A stretch of DNA of 51,304 bases from Caballeronia udeis (GCF_001544555.2 NZ_FCOK02000073.1:1-51304), one strand, 5' to 3'; shown: positions 33,976-43,475, numbered from the stretch's first letter. The notes: generated from the letters alone by a model not told the origin. Numbers and translations are program-made.

Positions 33976-35547
33976 ATGAGCACTGCGCCCGCCGCGCCGC
34001 CTGCGCCCTCCCCGCCGCCGCCATTGAAAGGCGGACAACTGGTTCTTGCGACCATTGCCGTGGCGCTCGCCACGTTCATGAACGTGCTCGATTCATCGAT
34101 CGCGAACGTCGCCATCCCGACCATTTCCGGCAACCTCGGCGTGTCCGTCGACGAAGGCACGTGGGTCGTGACCGTATTCGCCGCGGCCAATGCGGTTTCG
34201 ATTCCGCTGACCGGCTGGCTGACCCAGCGTATTGGGCAGATCAAGTTGTTTGTCGGCGCGATCCTGTTGTTCGTGATCTCCTCCTGGCTTTGCGGGCTTG
34301 CACCAACTTTGCCGGTATTGCTCGCCGCGCGGGTGTTGCAAGGCGCCGTTGCCGGGCCGCTGATTCCGCTGTCGCAAGCTATCTTGCTTGGGTCGTATCC
34401 AAAGGAGAAAGCGTCCATGGCGCTTTCCCTATGGGCGATGACCGCCGTCGTCGGGCCGATTGCCGGACCGGCTTTAGGCGGCTGGATTACCGACAGCTAT
34501 AGCTGGTCGTGGATCTTCTATATCAACATTCCTGTCGGGTTGTTCGCCGGCAGCGTCACGTGGTTTATCTACCGCAAACGGGAATCGGCCACGCGTAAAG
34601 CACCTATCGATACGATTGGACTCATGTTGCTGATTGCGTGGGTGGCGTCGCTGCAGATCATGCTCGACAAGGGACGCGATCTCGACTGGTTTTCGTCGCC
34701 GGTAATCGTATGGCTCGGGATCATTGCGTTGATTGCCTTTGCGCTTTTTGTGGTCTGGGAATTAACCGAAGCCAATCCCGTCGTCGATCTCCGGCTGTTC
34801 GCCGGGCGGAATTTCTTTGGTGGCACGGTCGCCATTTCGGTGGCTTACGGGGTGTTCTTCGGCAACCTTGTTTTGTTGCCGCAATGGCTGCAGGAATATC
34901 TGAATTACCGCTCCGTCGATGCGGGGCTGGTCACCGCGCCGTTGGGGATCTTTGCGGTGATTCTCGCGCCGGTCATGGGGCGGGTTCTACCCAGGACCGA
35001 CGCGCGGGTTGTTGCAACCATGGCGTTTATCGGCTTCGCCATTGTGTTTTACATGCGCTCGAAGTATGTGATTGAGGTCGATACCTGGCATCTGGTGCTG
35101 CCGACGCTTTTGCAGGGCATTCCGATGGCGCTGTTTTTTGTGCCGTTGACGTCGATCATCTTGTCGGGGTTGGCGCCGTCGAAAATTCCGGCTGCGGCGG
35201 GGTTATCGAATTTCGCGCGGGTGTTTTGCGGGGCCGTGGGAACGTCGCTGGCAGGCAATGAGTGGACAAACCGGATTGCCTTGCATCATGAGCGGCTGAC
35301 CGAGCAGGCAAATGCCAATAACCCGGTGTTTTTGCAGTCGCTGCAGGCGTCACAGGGCACGCTGAATGTCAACGAAGCTCAGGCGCGCGGGTTGTTCGAT
35401 TTCACCGTGAATACGCAAGCCGCAATGATGGGGCTGAACGACATCTTTTTTGCTTCCGCCATTATTTTCATTCTGATTATTCCGCTTATCTGGATTACGA
35501 AACGCGCGAAAGGCGGTGGAGGCGGAGCGGCGGCGGGCGCGCATTGA
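33976..35547 (+). CDS. DHA2 family MFS drug/proton exporter
   Basis: A 523-residue inner-membrane protein of the EmrB/QacA type with about 14 segments. Motifs include MNVLDSSIANVAIPTISGNL (motif D1), ANAVSIPLTGWLTQRIGQIK (motif A), AARVLQGAVAGPLIPLSQAI (motif B) and GPIAGPALGGWITDSYSWSW (motif C). The N-terminal 25 residues are Ala/Pro-rich. It most likely exports lipophilic drugs or other toxic organics by proton antiport. An emrA-type membrane fusion gene, normally beside emrB, is not present, so it may act in the inner membrane alone. Start 33976 is the first ATG near the membrane region and has CGGAT upstream. Confidence 0.9.
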   Translation: MSTAPAAPPAPSPPPPLKGGQLVLATIAVALATFMNVLDSSIANVAIPTISGNLGVSVDEGTWVVTVFAAANAVSIPLTGWLTQRIGQIKLFVGAILLFVISSWLCGLAPTLPVLLAARVLQGAVAGPLIPLSQAILLGSYPKEKASMALSLWAMTAVVGPIAGPALGGWITDSYSWSWIFYINIPVGLFAGSVTWFIYRKRESATRKAPIDTIGLMLLIAWVASLQIMLDKGRDLDWFSSPVIVWLGIIALIAFALFVVWELTEANPVVDLRLFAGRNFFGGTVAISVAYGVFFGNLVLLPQWLQEYLNYRSVDAGLVTAPLGIFAVILAPVMGRVLPRTDARVVATMAFIGFAIVFYMRSKYVIEVDTWHLVLPTLLQGIPMALFFVPLTSIILSGLAPSKIPAAAGLSNFARVFCGAVGTSLAGNEWTNRIALHHERLTEQANANNPVFLQSLQASQGTLNVNEAQARGLFDFTVNTQAAMMGLNDIFFASAIIFILIIPLIWITKRAKGGGGGAAAGAH

Positions 35548-35690
35548 GTTTGGTTTAGGGGGGTTCGCTTGGCGCTCGGGGTGAAGGGGGCCGTTCGGGG
35601 TTTGGGGCCCCGGACCGTCCCCGTCAGGTAATCCGTCCATTTCGGCGCATCGGGGGTGGCTGCGAGCATGGCGCCCCCTCTTCCCTCTCG

Positions 35691-36053
35691 TCAGTCGCCG
35701 ATTGCGATGATCTGGTTCAACTGCTCGCACGCCGCTGCAAACACCTCTTCGGGCGCATGCTTCCACGGATGGGCCTTCGCTCCCCGCGCTCGCCAATCAA
35801 AAGACTTGGGCTGGTGTCCAAGCACGTAACCCGTAACGTTTTTCGGTCCTTTGAACTTTATTGCAAACGGATTCGTATCGTTGAACGCGGCTGTCGTCAT
35901 TGGAAGTCCGATAACGATCCCGGTCCGCTCGTTGAATGGCCTCGGTGACAGGACCAGCATAGGGTGCAAATCCTTCATCTCCCGACCGACCTGAGGGTTG
36001 CAGTCAATCCAGATGATGTCACGTCGATCCGGCGCCCACGAAGCGACTGCCAT
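35691..36053 (-). CDS. mazF: type II toxin, MazF/PemK endoribonuclease
   Basis: A 120-residue toxin of the PemK/MazF family. Visible motifs are PDRRDIIWIDCNPQVGREMK, whose Gln-Val-Gly-Arg-Glu stretch is typical of the catalytic loop, then LHPMLVLSPRPFNERTGIVI and GLPMTT. TGYVLGHQPKSFDWRARGAK near the C-terminus fits the family's final strands. MazF enzymes cut mRNA at specific short sequences and halt growth. The start codon overlaps the stop codon of the antitoxin gene in TAATG, the usual coupling for such pairs. Confidence 0.93.
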   Translation of the reverse strand: MAVASWAPDRRDIIWIDCNPQVGREMKDLHPMLVLSPRPFNERTGIVIGLPMTTAAFNDTNPFAIKFKGPKNVTGYVLGHQPKSFDWRARGAKAHPWKHAPEEVFAAACEQLNQIIAIGD

Positions 36054-36307
36054 TAAAACTCCTCCACACCAATGCGGCCCGTCGCCATCGCTTCACCGCC
36101 GTGCTTTGCAGGATCGAACTTCGCCAGTTTCTCCGCGAGCGTGAGCTTGCGAGGACCCACCGGCTTCACCGTCACACCAATCTCGTCAGTCATCACTTCG
36201 ACCTCCTGGCCGACCTCGAAATGTGCAGCGCGTGCTACAGCGGCGGGAATGCGGACAGCCAGGCTGTTTCCCCACTGCTGGATCGTGAGCGTCGCTGTTT
36301 TTGCCAT
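36053..36307 (-). CDS. mazE: type II antitoxin, MazE family
   Basis: An 84-residue AbrB/SpoVT-type DNA-binding antitoxin. The first 45 residues form the swapped-hairpin domain (LTIQQWGNSLAVRIPAAVAR), followed by FEVGQEVEVMTDEIGVTVKP. The C-terminal tail with RKLTLAEKLAKFDPAKHGGE should wrap around and inhibit the toxin. A strong AGGAGG ribosome-binding site precedes ATG 36307, which favours antitoxin over toxin production. An inverted repeat upstream (36365-36387) is a plausible autoregulatory site. Confidence 0.93.
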   Translation of the reverse strand: MAKTATLTIQQWGNSLAVRIPAAVARAAHFEVGQEVEVMTDEIGVTVKPVGPRKLTLAEKLAKFDPAKHGGEAMATGRIGVEEF

Positions 36308-36364
36308 GGTGCAACCTCCTGTTGACGTTGATACGAGTGTATACGTCTTGAAGAGAGGTTTCAA

Positions 36365-36387
36365 CATGTCTATACGGCGCAGACATG
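36365..36387. promoter_or_regulatory. candidate MazE operator
   Basis: Arms CATGTCT (36365-36371) and AGACATG (36381-36387) are complementary with a 9-base spacer, about 58 bases upstream of mazE. A GTATAC palindrome also lies at about 36340-36345. Both are candidates for binding by the MazE-MazF complex. Confidence 0.45.
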
Positions 36388-36426
36388 CCTGTAGCCAGTG
36401 ATGCGCCGGGGAAATACTACCAACCC

Positions 36427-38031
36427 CTACGCCTTCCGAAACGTAATGTGCGAAACCCTTCGCACCATCAGCACGGCTGACAATGCTGCCACCGCGGTCA
36501 GCGCGACACCAATGTGGATCGACTGCACGAGCACCTCGCGGGCGCTCTCGATCATCGCCGGTCCATCCAGCCCGGCCGGCACCAGATCGGCCAAGAGCTT
36601 CCCCCGCAACGCGGAATCGATCAGGATTCGCGGATCGTTAAACCTCGGCAGCCACGCGGTACTCGCCGGTTCGCCGAGCACTCGCAGCGTACGCGTAATA
36701 ACGTCCCGATAATGATGCTGCACGATCACCGCGACCACGCTCGTCCCAAGCATCCCGCCCACCATGCGCGTGGATTGCAGCAACGCCGTAGTAATGCCGA
36801 AGCGCTCACGTCCGGCAATTTCCTGCCCGAATACATTCAGGTTATTCAGCACGAACCCCAGGCCAACACCAATGCCCGCCATAGGAATCTCGATCCAGAT
36901 ATGCGGCGTGGAAGCGTCGGCAAACGCCAGCGCAATACACGCGAATAACAGCAACGTAAATCCTATCGACAAGATGAACGTGGGCTTGCGCAAATGAATC
37001 ACAATGCGCGTGTTGATAAAACTGCCAATGGCAATAAACGCCGCAATCGGCGTGGCAAGTAATCCAGCCTCCTGAGGCGATAAACCAAAACCACCCTGCA
37101 GCAAAAGCGGCGCAAAAAAGATCAGCGAAAACATCACGAAACCAGACAGCATCGACAACGTGAATAACGTCACGAGCTGCGGGTCCTTGAAGAGATCGAG
37201 CGGAATGATCGGATGCGTCGCGCGACGCTCGCAAATCAGCAGCGCCACCGCGCCGCCGGCCACGCAAGCAGCCAGCACCACGTTCCCCGCGGTCAGCCCG
37301 CTCTTCGGCACGGCTTCGATGAATGCCTGCAGCCCCCCCAGCACCAGCGCAACCAGCACCGCGCCCAGCCAGTCGATCTTCACCGCGCCCTCGCGTGGCC
37401 GATGAAAATTCGGCAAATGCGCCCAGATGAAATAAAACGCGGCAATCCCCACCGGCAGGTTGATCAGGAAGGTCGAGCGCCAGCCCCAATGCTCGCTCAT
37501 CCAGCCGCCGAGCGATGGCCCTGCGGCGGTCCCGATACCGTATGACGCCGCCATCACCACCTGCCAGCGCACCCGCAAACGCGGATCGGGGAAGAGGTCT
37601 GGAATGGACGCGAACGCGGTGCCGACCATCATCCCGCCGCCCACGCCCTGCAACCCGCGCGCAATGACCAGGAACAGCATGTCGTTGGCCACGCCGCACA
37701 GCACGGACGCCGCCGTGAACGTGATCACCGCGGCAATCACAAAGCGCTTGCGGCCGAAATAATCGCCAAGCCGGCCGAACACGGGCACAGTCACCACCGA
37801 CGCCAGCAAATACACGCTCGCGATCCATGCGTAATACTCGAAACCATGCAATTCCGCGACGATCGACGGCAGCGCCGTACTGACCACGGTCTGGTCGAGC
37901 GCGACGAGCATGTTGACCAGGCCGATGCCGAGCATCGCGAGCAGCGCGTTACGGAAAGGCAGTGGAGAGGCGGAGTCAGGGTGGGGCGTGGAGGTGGACT
38001 GGGGAGCGGATTCAGGAGCTGACTGGGACAC
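36427..38031 (-). CDS. DHA2 family MFS transporter
   Basis: A 534-residue, roughly 14-segment exporter. The N-terminal 25 residues are Ser/Pro-rich and probably cytosolic. Motifs include LVALDQTVVSTALPSIVAEL (motif D1), VPVFGRLGDYFGRKRFVIAA (motif A), IARGLQGVGGGMMVGTAFAS (motif B) and GTAAGPSLGGWMSEHWGWRS (motif C). It is distinct from the other DHA2 exporter 900 bases away and closer to the tetracycline/multidrug subtype with an intact RxxDRxGRK-like loop. The gene is monocistronic. Substrate is unknown. Confidence 0.91.
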   Translation of the reverse strand: MSQSAPESAPQSTSTPHPDSASPLPFRNALLAMLGIGLVNMLVALDQTVVSTALPSIVAELHGFEYYAWIASVYLLASVVTVPVFGRLGDYFGRKRFVIAAVITFTAASVLCGVANDMLFLVIARGLQGVGGGMMVGTAFASIPDLFPDPRLRVRWQVVMAASYGIGTAAGPSLGGWMSEHWGWRSTFLINLPVGIAAFYFIWAHLPNFHRPREGAVKIDWLGAVLVALVLGGLQAFIEAVPKSGLTAGNVVLAACVAGGAVALLICERRATHPIIPLDLFKDPQLVTLFTLSMLSGFVMFSLIFFAPLLLQGGFGLSPQEAGLLATPIAAFIAIGSFINTRIVIHLRKPTFILSIGFTLLLFACIALAFADASTPHIWIEIPMAGIGVGLGFVLNNLNVFGQEIAGRERFGITTALLQSTRMVGGMLGTSVVAVIVQHHYRDVITRTLRVLGEPASTAWLPRFNDPRILIDSALRGKLLADLVPAGLDGPAMIESAREVLVQSIHIGVALTAVAALSAVLMVRRVSHITFRKA

Positions 38032-38286
38032 GGGCTGGAAGCTGGGAGAGTGAAAATAGAGGGGGTCGATACAAACATCACGCCCGGATTGTATGACGTC
38101 ATTATTTCATCCGGTCGCTCAGGATCGGTGCTGACATCGATAAAAAGGGAGCATTAATCGGATTATTACTGTCGTACATTTGTAAGACGGGTAATCGGAC
38201 ACGACCGTTTTCGTTGATTAAAAACGTCATTTGAGTTTGTCGCTTGCGTTCGTCGCTTGCGTTGTTAACCGCTGAAGGAGAACCGT

Positions 38287-38760
38287 ATGTTCAAACGAAT
38301 CGTCGTGGCTATTGACGGCAGCCGCACCTCGCGTCACGCATTCGAATCCGCGCTTGAACTCGCCGTTATGCACGGCGCGGTGCTGCAGCCGTATTACGTG
38401 GTGGAAAACGCACCGGTCTATTACGACGTGCCGGGCTACGATCCATCCGTCTTGCGCGATGAACTCGCTGATCAGGGCGCCACACTTGCCGACGAAGCGA
38501 ACGCCGCGATGAAACAGCGCGGCGTGCAAGGCGCAGCGGTGATCGCCGAGGGTTCGTCGGTGGATGATGTCGCGGAGCTGGTGCTCGCGGCGGCCTCCGC
38601 GTTCAACGCGGACCTGCTCGTGATGGGCACGCACGGCCGCAAGGGTTTCCAGCGGCTGATCCTCGGCAGTGTCGCGGAAAGGTGCCTGCGGCAAGCGACG
38701 CTGCCAGTGCTGCTGATTCCAGCCGCCGCCGGGGCTGAAGCGCCTGAGCCAAAGGAGTGA
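38287..38760 (+). CDS. universal stress protein UspA family
   Basis: A 157-residue UspA-type protein beginning MFKRIVVAIDGSRTSRHAFE, where the Asp contacts the nucleotide. The ATP-binding motif G-2x-G-9x-G-S is visible in LLVMGTHGRKGFQRLILGSV. The C-terminal strand is LPVLLIPAAAG. A GAAGGAG ribosome-binding site precedes the ATG. Such proteins are made under hypoxia, nutrient or redox stress. It lies upstream of a Fnr-type regulator in the same direction, consistent with a link to low oxygen. Confidence 0.93.
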   Translation: MFKRIVVAIDGSRTSRHAFESALELAVMHGAVLQPYYVVENAPVYYDVPGYDPSVLRDELADQGATLADEANAAMKQRGVQGAAVIAEGSSVDDVAELVLAAASAFNADLLVMGTHGRKGFQRLILGSVAERCLRQATLPVLLIPAAAGAEAPEPKE

Positions 38761-38893
38761 AAACGTAGGAACGGGTGGCCGGGCGACGGCGGGCGGTGTC
38801 ATCATCGCGCGACGTTTTGCCACCCGGGGGCGGATCGCATCGATGGGACAATTTCCTTGTTCCAGATCAAAACGAGCCAAAAGCGAGCGAGCC

Positions 38894-39634
38894 ATGCAAA
38901 CCGTCCACGAGACTTCAGTTCCTCTGCCCAGCGCCCCCTCGCGCCACGCCGCTCATTGTTCGACCTGCGCCTTGCAGCACTACTGCCTGCCGCAAGGCCT
39001 GTCCTCCGAGGACGTCGACCGGTTGCAGAAAGTGATCATCAACGCTCGCGCAATCAAGCGGGGCGAAACGCTGTTTCGAGTCGGCGACACCTTCGACACC
39101 CTCTACGCCATCCGCTCCGGCTCGGTCAAAACGGTTGTATCGACCGCGAACGGCAACGGCCGCGAACAGGTCATGGGCCTTCACCTCAGTGGCGACGCGC
39201 TCGGCCTGGAAGGCTTCGACAACGGCCGGCACGCGTGCCACGCCATCGCACTCGAAGACAGTTCGGTCTGCCTGATCCCTTATGTGCATTTTGAGCGTGC
39301 GTGCCGCGAAACGGGCGCCATCCAGCGCCGGCTGCTGCAATTGATGAGCCGCGAAATGGTCCGGAAAACAGCGCAAACGCTCATGCTCGGCACGTTACGC
39401 GCCGACGAGCGAGTCGCCGCGCTGCTGCTTGATCTCTCCAGCCGGCTGACACGCCGCGGTTATGCGGGCAACGAGTTCAACCTGCGTCTCACGCGCGACG
39501 ACATGGGCAGTTTCCTCGGCATCACGCTGGAAACAGTCAGCCGGACCTTGTCGCGTTTCCAGGCGAGGGGCCTGATCAATGCAAACGGCAAGCTCATCCG
39601 GATCCTCGACTTCGACGGCCTGCGCGCGATCTAG
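38894..39634 (+). CDS. fnr: Fnr-type oxygen-sensing transcriptional regulator (Crp/Fnr family)
   Basis: A 246-residue Crp/Fnr protein. Cys22, Cys25 and Cys31 (HCSTCALQHYC) plus Cys126 (DSSVCLIPY) match the four cysteine ligands of the [4Fe-4S] cluster in Fnr/Anr, so it should dimerise and bind DNA when oxygen is absent. The cyclic-nucleotide-like barrel contains GETLFRVGDTFDTLYAIRSG. The helix-turn-helix MGSFLGITLETVSRTLSRFQ has the E-x-x-S-R pattern that reads the TTGAT-N4-ATCAA half-sites. Family alignment supports ATG 38894 over the ATG at 38843. It is 134 bases after the universal stress gene. Confidence 0.93.
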   Translation: MQTVHETSVPLPSAPSRHAAHCSTCALQHYCLPQGLSSEDVDRLQKVIINARAIKRGETLFRVGDTFDTLYAIRSGSVKTVVSTANGNGREQVMGLHLSGDALGLEGFDNGRHACHAIALEDSSVCLIPYVHFERACRETGAIQRRLLQLMSREMVRKTAQTLMLGTLRADERVAALLLDLSSRLTRRGYAGNEFNLRLTRDDMGSFLGITLETVSRTLSRFQARGLINANGKLIRILDFDGLRAI

Positions 39635-39738
39635 TGCGTGATCCAGTTTCCGGCCCGCTTGCGATCCAAGCAGGCTTGGCATGCCCTCTGCTACGATTAA
39701 TCGTTTTGCATCGGCCCATGCCCGGAGACAAGAGCGAA

Positions 39739-41082
39739 ATGAATCGCGAACCTACCCCGCTGCATCCGCTGCTCGCTCGCCTGCGCGATGCCCGCCAGAC
39801 CACTGACGCGCTGTTCTCCATCGTCAAACCCGAATTCCTGTATGAGCGCCCGATTTCCGAGCGGCATCGGATCGTGTTCTACATCGGGCATCTGGAAGCG
39901 TTCGACCGCAACCTGTTCGATCAGCGCCTCTTCGACCTGCCCAGTCACAACCCCGAGTTCGACCAGTTGTTTGCGTTCGGCATCGATCCCGTCGATGGCG
40001 GCCTGCCCAGCGACCAGCCGCATGACTGGCCGTCGCTCGACACGATTCGCGCTTATGGTCAGCAGATTCGCGATGACATCGATTCGCGTTTTGATCCCGT
40101 CGGAATTACAAAACGTGAAGATAAGCGTGACAGTCCCATCGCGCAGGAAGCCACGCCCGAGACGCTGCTGGAGGTCGCGATCGAGCACAGGCTGATGCAC
40201 GCGGAAACCCTCGCGTACATGCTGCATCAACTGCCGCTGCACCAGAAAACCCGGCCTGCGGCCCCCGAAGACACCACGCAACGCCCGCTCGACGATGCCA
40301 GGCAACAGGAGATGGTCCACGTGCCCGCAGGCGTGGCCACGCTTGGCCTCACGCGTGACAGCGGTACGTTCGGCTGGGACAACGAGTTCGGTGAACACAA
40401 CGTTGACGTGCCGGCGTTCGAGATGGACCGCTACATGGTCACGAATGCGGACTGGGTGGATTTCATCAATGCCGGCGGTTATGCCCATCGCGAGTACTGG
40501 CGCGACAGCGACTGGGCTTGGAAGGAACGTGAAGGTATCGAGAAGCCGGCGTTCTGGGTGCGTGACGAATCTGTTAAGGAATCCGCTGAGACCTCGAAAG
40601 GCTCAGGCTGGAAGCTGCGGACCATGTTTGACGAGATACCGCTTCCCGCAGACTGGCCGGTGTATGTAAGCCACGCAGAAGCCAGCGCGTATGCGAAGTG
40701 GGCAGGCAAGTCGCTACCGACTGAAGCGCAGTGGCAACGTGCCGCCGAAGCCGCCCCGCACGCTCAGCAAGGCAATTTCGACTTCCGCCGGTGGGAAGCG
40801 TCGCCCGTTCAGGCACACCCGGAAAATCGCAGCGCGGCCGGCGTGGTCGGCCAGTTTGGCAACGGCTGGGAATGGACGTCGACGACCTTCGGGCCGTTAC
40901 CCGGTTTCGAGCCGTTTCCGTTCTATCTCGGCTACTCCGCGAACTTCTATGACGACCAGCATTTCGTGCTCAAAGGCGGTTCGCCGCGTACGGCCGCTTG
41001 CATGCTGAGACCGAGTTTCCGGAACTGGTTTCAAGCACATTACCAGTACGTGTATGCAGGTTTTCGGTGCGTGCGGGAGTGA
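39739..41082 (+). CDS. EgtB-like iron-dependent sulfoxide synthase / formylglycine-enzyme family protein
   Basis: A 447-residue protein with a DinB-type helical domain (about 1-190) and a formylglycine-generating-enzyme-type (SUMF/FGE-sulfatase) C-terminal domain. The iron triad of EgtB is recognisable: His51 in YIGHLEAFD and H150/H154 in the HX3HXE motif EHRLMHAETL. The C-terminal domain shows EMVHVPAGVATLGLTRDSGT, FEMDRYMVTNADWVDFINAG, GKSLPTEAQWQRAA and FGNGWEWTSTTF. EgtB joins a thiol to trimethyl-histidine in ergothioneine synthesis; relatives make ovothiol or selenoneine. No EgtD, EgtC/E or sen genes are adjacent. GGAGA lies 11 bases before ATG 39739. Confidence 0.9.
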   Translation: MNREPTPLHPLLARLRDARQTTDALFSIVKPEFLYERPISERHRIVFYIGHLEAFDRNLFDQRLFDLPSHNPEFDQLFAFGIDPVDGGLPSDQPHDWPSLDTIRAYGQQIRDDIDSRFDPVGITKREDKRDSPIAQEATPETLLEVAIEHRLMHAETLAYMLHQLPLHQKTRPAAPEDTTQRPLDDARQQEMVHVPAGVATLGLTRDSGTFGWDNEFGEHNVDVPAFEMDRYMVTNADWVDFINAGGYAHREYWRDSDWAWKEREGIEKPAFWVRDESVKESAETSKGSGWKLRTMFDEIPLPADWPVYVSHAEASAYAKWAGKSLPTEAQWQRAAEAAPHAQQGNFDFRRWEASPVQAHPENRSAAGVVGQFGNGWEWTSTTFGPLPGFEPFPFYLGYSANFYDDQHFVLKGGSPRTAACMLRPSFRNWFQAHYQYVYAGFRCVRE

Positions 41083-41747
41083 CGAATAAAGCGAAATATG
41101 ACTCAAAGTGCCATCTTTTGCTTTAATGAGAGCAGCGATCAACTATTGCTTTAACGGCTGGCGCTGCTCCGATTTTTTGATCTCATCTTAGCGCTCATCC
41201 TCTGGGCACACTGGCTGTGCGCCCCCGGCGGCACGCGCGGACACGGGCGGCAGGTCCCGCCCGGTGAGGCTGGCTGGCCGGGTCGCCCCGCGTCTTAGCC
41301 GTTTCCAGGGTCCAACGGTCTTCCGCAAGTCTGAAACGGGCGGCAGGTTCTCAGCCACTGCGGCCATTCACGCCTTCCCCGTTCTAGTCATTCCGCAATG
41401 CCCGCTTTCGTGCATTGCCGAATCGCCGCTACCGACTCCGATCCCGCCATGCTGCCCGTTCTGTGATAAACGAAAGCCCAGTTTGATCAATTTGAAGAAT
41501 GGATTAGGTGTCCAGGTGGGTCACATTTACTCGACTTCATAACTAAAGCAGGTCAGTTTTAAATCCACATTTATATATTGGCCGTTGGTCAATGTGCATG
41601 AACGGAATTCATATTCGCCATTATTGTCGCGAATTTGACCCTCAAAATCACCCCACAGATACTGGATTCCATGCGGCGCCGCACACCCCGCCTTACGACA
41701 TGGGCACCATCGTGGGCAAATGATGTTTCACGCACCTGGACAGGATA
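41083..41747. other. 665-bp intergenic region
   Basis: This stretch lies between the EgtB-like gene and the esterase gene. A possible terminator is at 41130-41178. Base composition drops towards the esterase start. Open frames here have no family features. No repeats of note were seen apart from CTTTTGCTTTAAT and CTATTGCTTTAAC around the hairpin. Confidence 0.45.
41130..41178 (+). terminator. possible terminator after the EgtB-like gene
   Basis: GAGCAGCG (41130-41137) and CGCTGCTC (41162-41169) can pair across a 24-base loop, followed by CGATTTTTTG. The long loop makes it weaker than a classical terminator, but the position 48 bases after the stop codon is right. Confidence 0.45.
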
Positions 41748-43475
41748 ATGAAATCCACTAATACGCCAAGAAACCACGTGTTGGAAAAATTCAGATTTTA
41801 CGCGGTATTGACGCAAACCAGATTGAAACGTTTACCGACACTCCTGGTCTCGTCCAGTGTTGCTGTAATGCTGGGGGGATGTGGTGGTAGCGGCTCGTCG
41901 ACCACGCCGACTACCACCATGACTGATGCCGGTGCGGTGCAGGGCGCGACGGCCAAGGGCGTCATCGCGTACAAGGGCATCCCCTTTGCGGCTCCGCCAG
42001 TCGGCAACCTACGCTGGCAACCACCTCAACCTGTGGCGGCCTGGAACGGCGTGCTCCAGGCCACGTCATTTGTTCATGACTGCATGCAGCCTGTCGACCC
42101 GGCAGTTACGCCGCTGGCCACGACGCCGTCCGAAGATTGCCTGTATCTCAACATCTGGCGTCCCACCAGCAGTTCCGGATCCTCGTCAAACACCAAGTTA
42201 CCGGTCATGGTCTGGATCTACGGCGGTGGATACGTCGTAGGCGGCACGTCCATGCCCGAATATGACGGCACGCAATTTGCCAAGCAAGGTGTCATTCTCG
42301 TCACTTTAAATTATCGTGTCGGCCGCTTCGGTTTCTTTGGCCATCCCGCGCTCACCACGGCCGCAGCCCAGTCCGGCCAGGTGTTGGGCAATTACGGCTA
42401 CATGGATCAAATCGCCGCGTTGAAGTGGGTGCAGCGCAACATCGCCAATTTTGGTGGCGACCCCGGAAACGTCACGCTTTTCGGCGAATCGGCCGGCGGT
42501 GAGTCAATCCATAATCTTTTGACGTCACCATTGGCCGCAGGATTATTCCAGAAGGCAATTAACGAGTCTGGCAATGGACGCGTAAATCAATATTACGGGC
42601 GTTCCCTTACACGTAACTCAAAAACCGTCGGCGCCTCCGCCGAAGAACAGGGTACCGTATTCGCTCAGGAATTCGGTATCAATGGCGCCGACACGAACGC
42701 GCTGCAAGCGCTGCGCGCGCTGTCCGCAGATCAAGTCGTCGATGGACTCGACATCACGACGTTGAATACTCCGCAAAACGTCGCTACCTTTTCGGGCGGC
42801 GCGATCGTCGATGGCAAATTGGTGCTCGATGAACCCGAAAATCTATACAACAGTGGGCAATTCGCCAAAATGCCTCTCATGCTCGGGGTAAACAATGCCG
42901 ACCTCGGCTTTTCCACTCCCGGTATTACGACGAAAGACCAGGCGTACGCGATCTTTGGCGCTCAAAATGTGGCCGCAGCAAGCGCGGCATTTGATCCCAC
43001 GGGCACGGCCACCGTCGCCGCCGTCGAAAGCCAGATCTCCCGTGTAATTACGATGGACGAGCCCGCGCGTTTTGTTGCACGAAACTTCGCCTCCCGGGGC
43101 GCCCCCACCTACTTGTATCGCTTTTCGTACGTTGCACAATCAGTGCAAAACACAGTCAGCGGCGCAGTGCATGCTGCCGAGGTACCGTATGTCTTCGACA
43201 CCCTTGCGTCGCAGTACGGCAACGCGGTCACGAGTCAGGACGAGCAGGTCGCGCAACGCATGAATGCGTATTGGGCGGCGTTTGCCAAAACGGGAAATCC
43301 ATCTGACGCGGGCGTCACCAACTGGCCGGTGTACAGCATCGCGCTCGACAATCAGATCGAGTTTACCGCGGCCGGTACGATGCAAGTGGATCAACCAAAT
43401 CCGGTGAAAGCACAAATCGATCTTGTGCAGCCACTTAACGACGCAAACCTGACAGTTAACCGCCAATACCAGTAA
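41748..43475 (+). CDS. lipoprotein carboxylesterase / type B lipase
   Basis: A 575-residue carboxylesterase. The N-terminal ~50 residues form a long basic-plus-hydrophobic signal ending in VMLGGCGGSG, a lipobox whose Cys would be lipid-modified. A Gly/Ser/Thr-rich spacer follows. Type B carboxylesterase motifs are GIPFAAPPVGNLRW, SEDCLYLNIW (with its Cys), PVMVWIYGGGYVVG as oxyanion hole, and TLFGESAGGESI as the nucleophile elbow. The acidic and His members of the triad are probably in the GVNNADLGF and VHAAEVPYVFD regions. It should hydrolyse esters at the cell envelope. Codon use is less GC-biased than in the core genes, which fits acquired DNA. Substrate is unknown. Confidence 0.9.
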   Translation: MKSTNTPRNHVLEKFRFYAVLTQTRLKRLPTLLVSSSVAVMLGGCGGSGSSTTPTTTMTDAGAVQGATAKGVIAYKGIPFAAPPVGNLRWQPPQPVAAWNGVLQATSFVHDCMQPVDPAVTPLATTPSEDCLYLNIWRPTSSSGSSSNTKLPVMVWIYGGGYVVGGTSMPEYDGTQFAKQGVILVTLNYRVGRFGFFGHPALTTAAAQSGQVLGNYGYMDQIAALKWVQRNIANFGGDPGNVTLFGESAGGESIHNLLTSPLAAGLFQKAINESGNGRVNQYYGRSLTRNSKTVGASAEEQGTVFAQEFGINGADTNALQALRALSADQVVDGLDITTLNTPQNVATFSGGAIVDGKLVLDEPENLYNSGQFAKMPLMLGVNNADLGFSTPGITTKDQAYAIFGAQNVAAASAAFDPTGTATVAAVESQISRVITMDEPARFVARNFASRGAPTYLYRFSYVAQSVQNTVSGAVHAAEVPYVFDTLASQYGNAVTSQDEQVAQRMNAYWAAFAKTGNPSDAGVTNWPVYSIALDNQIEFTAAGTMQVDQPNPVKAQIDLVQPLNDANLTVNRQYQ

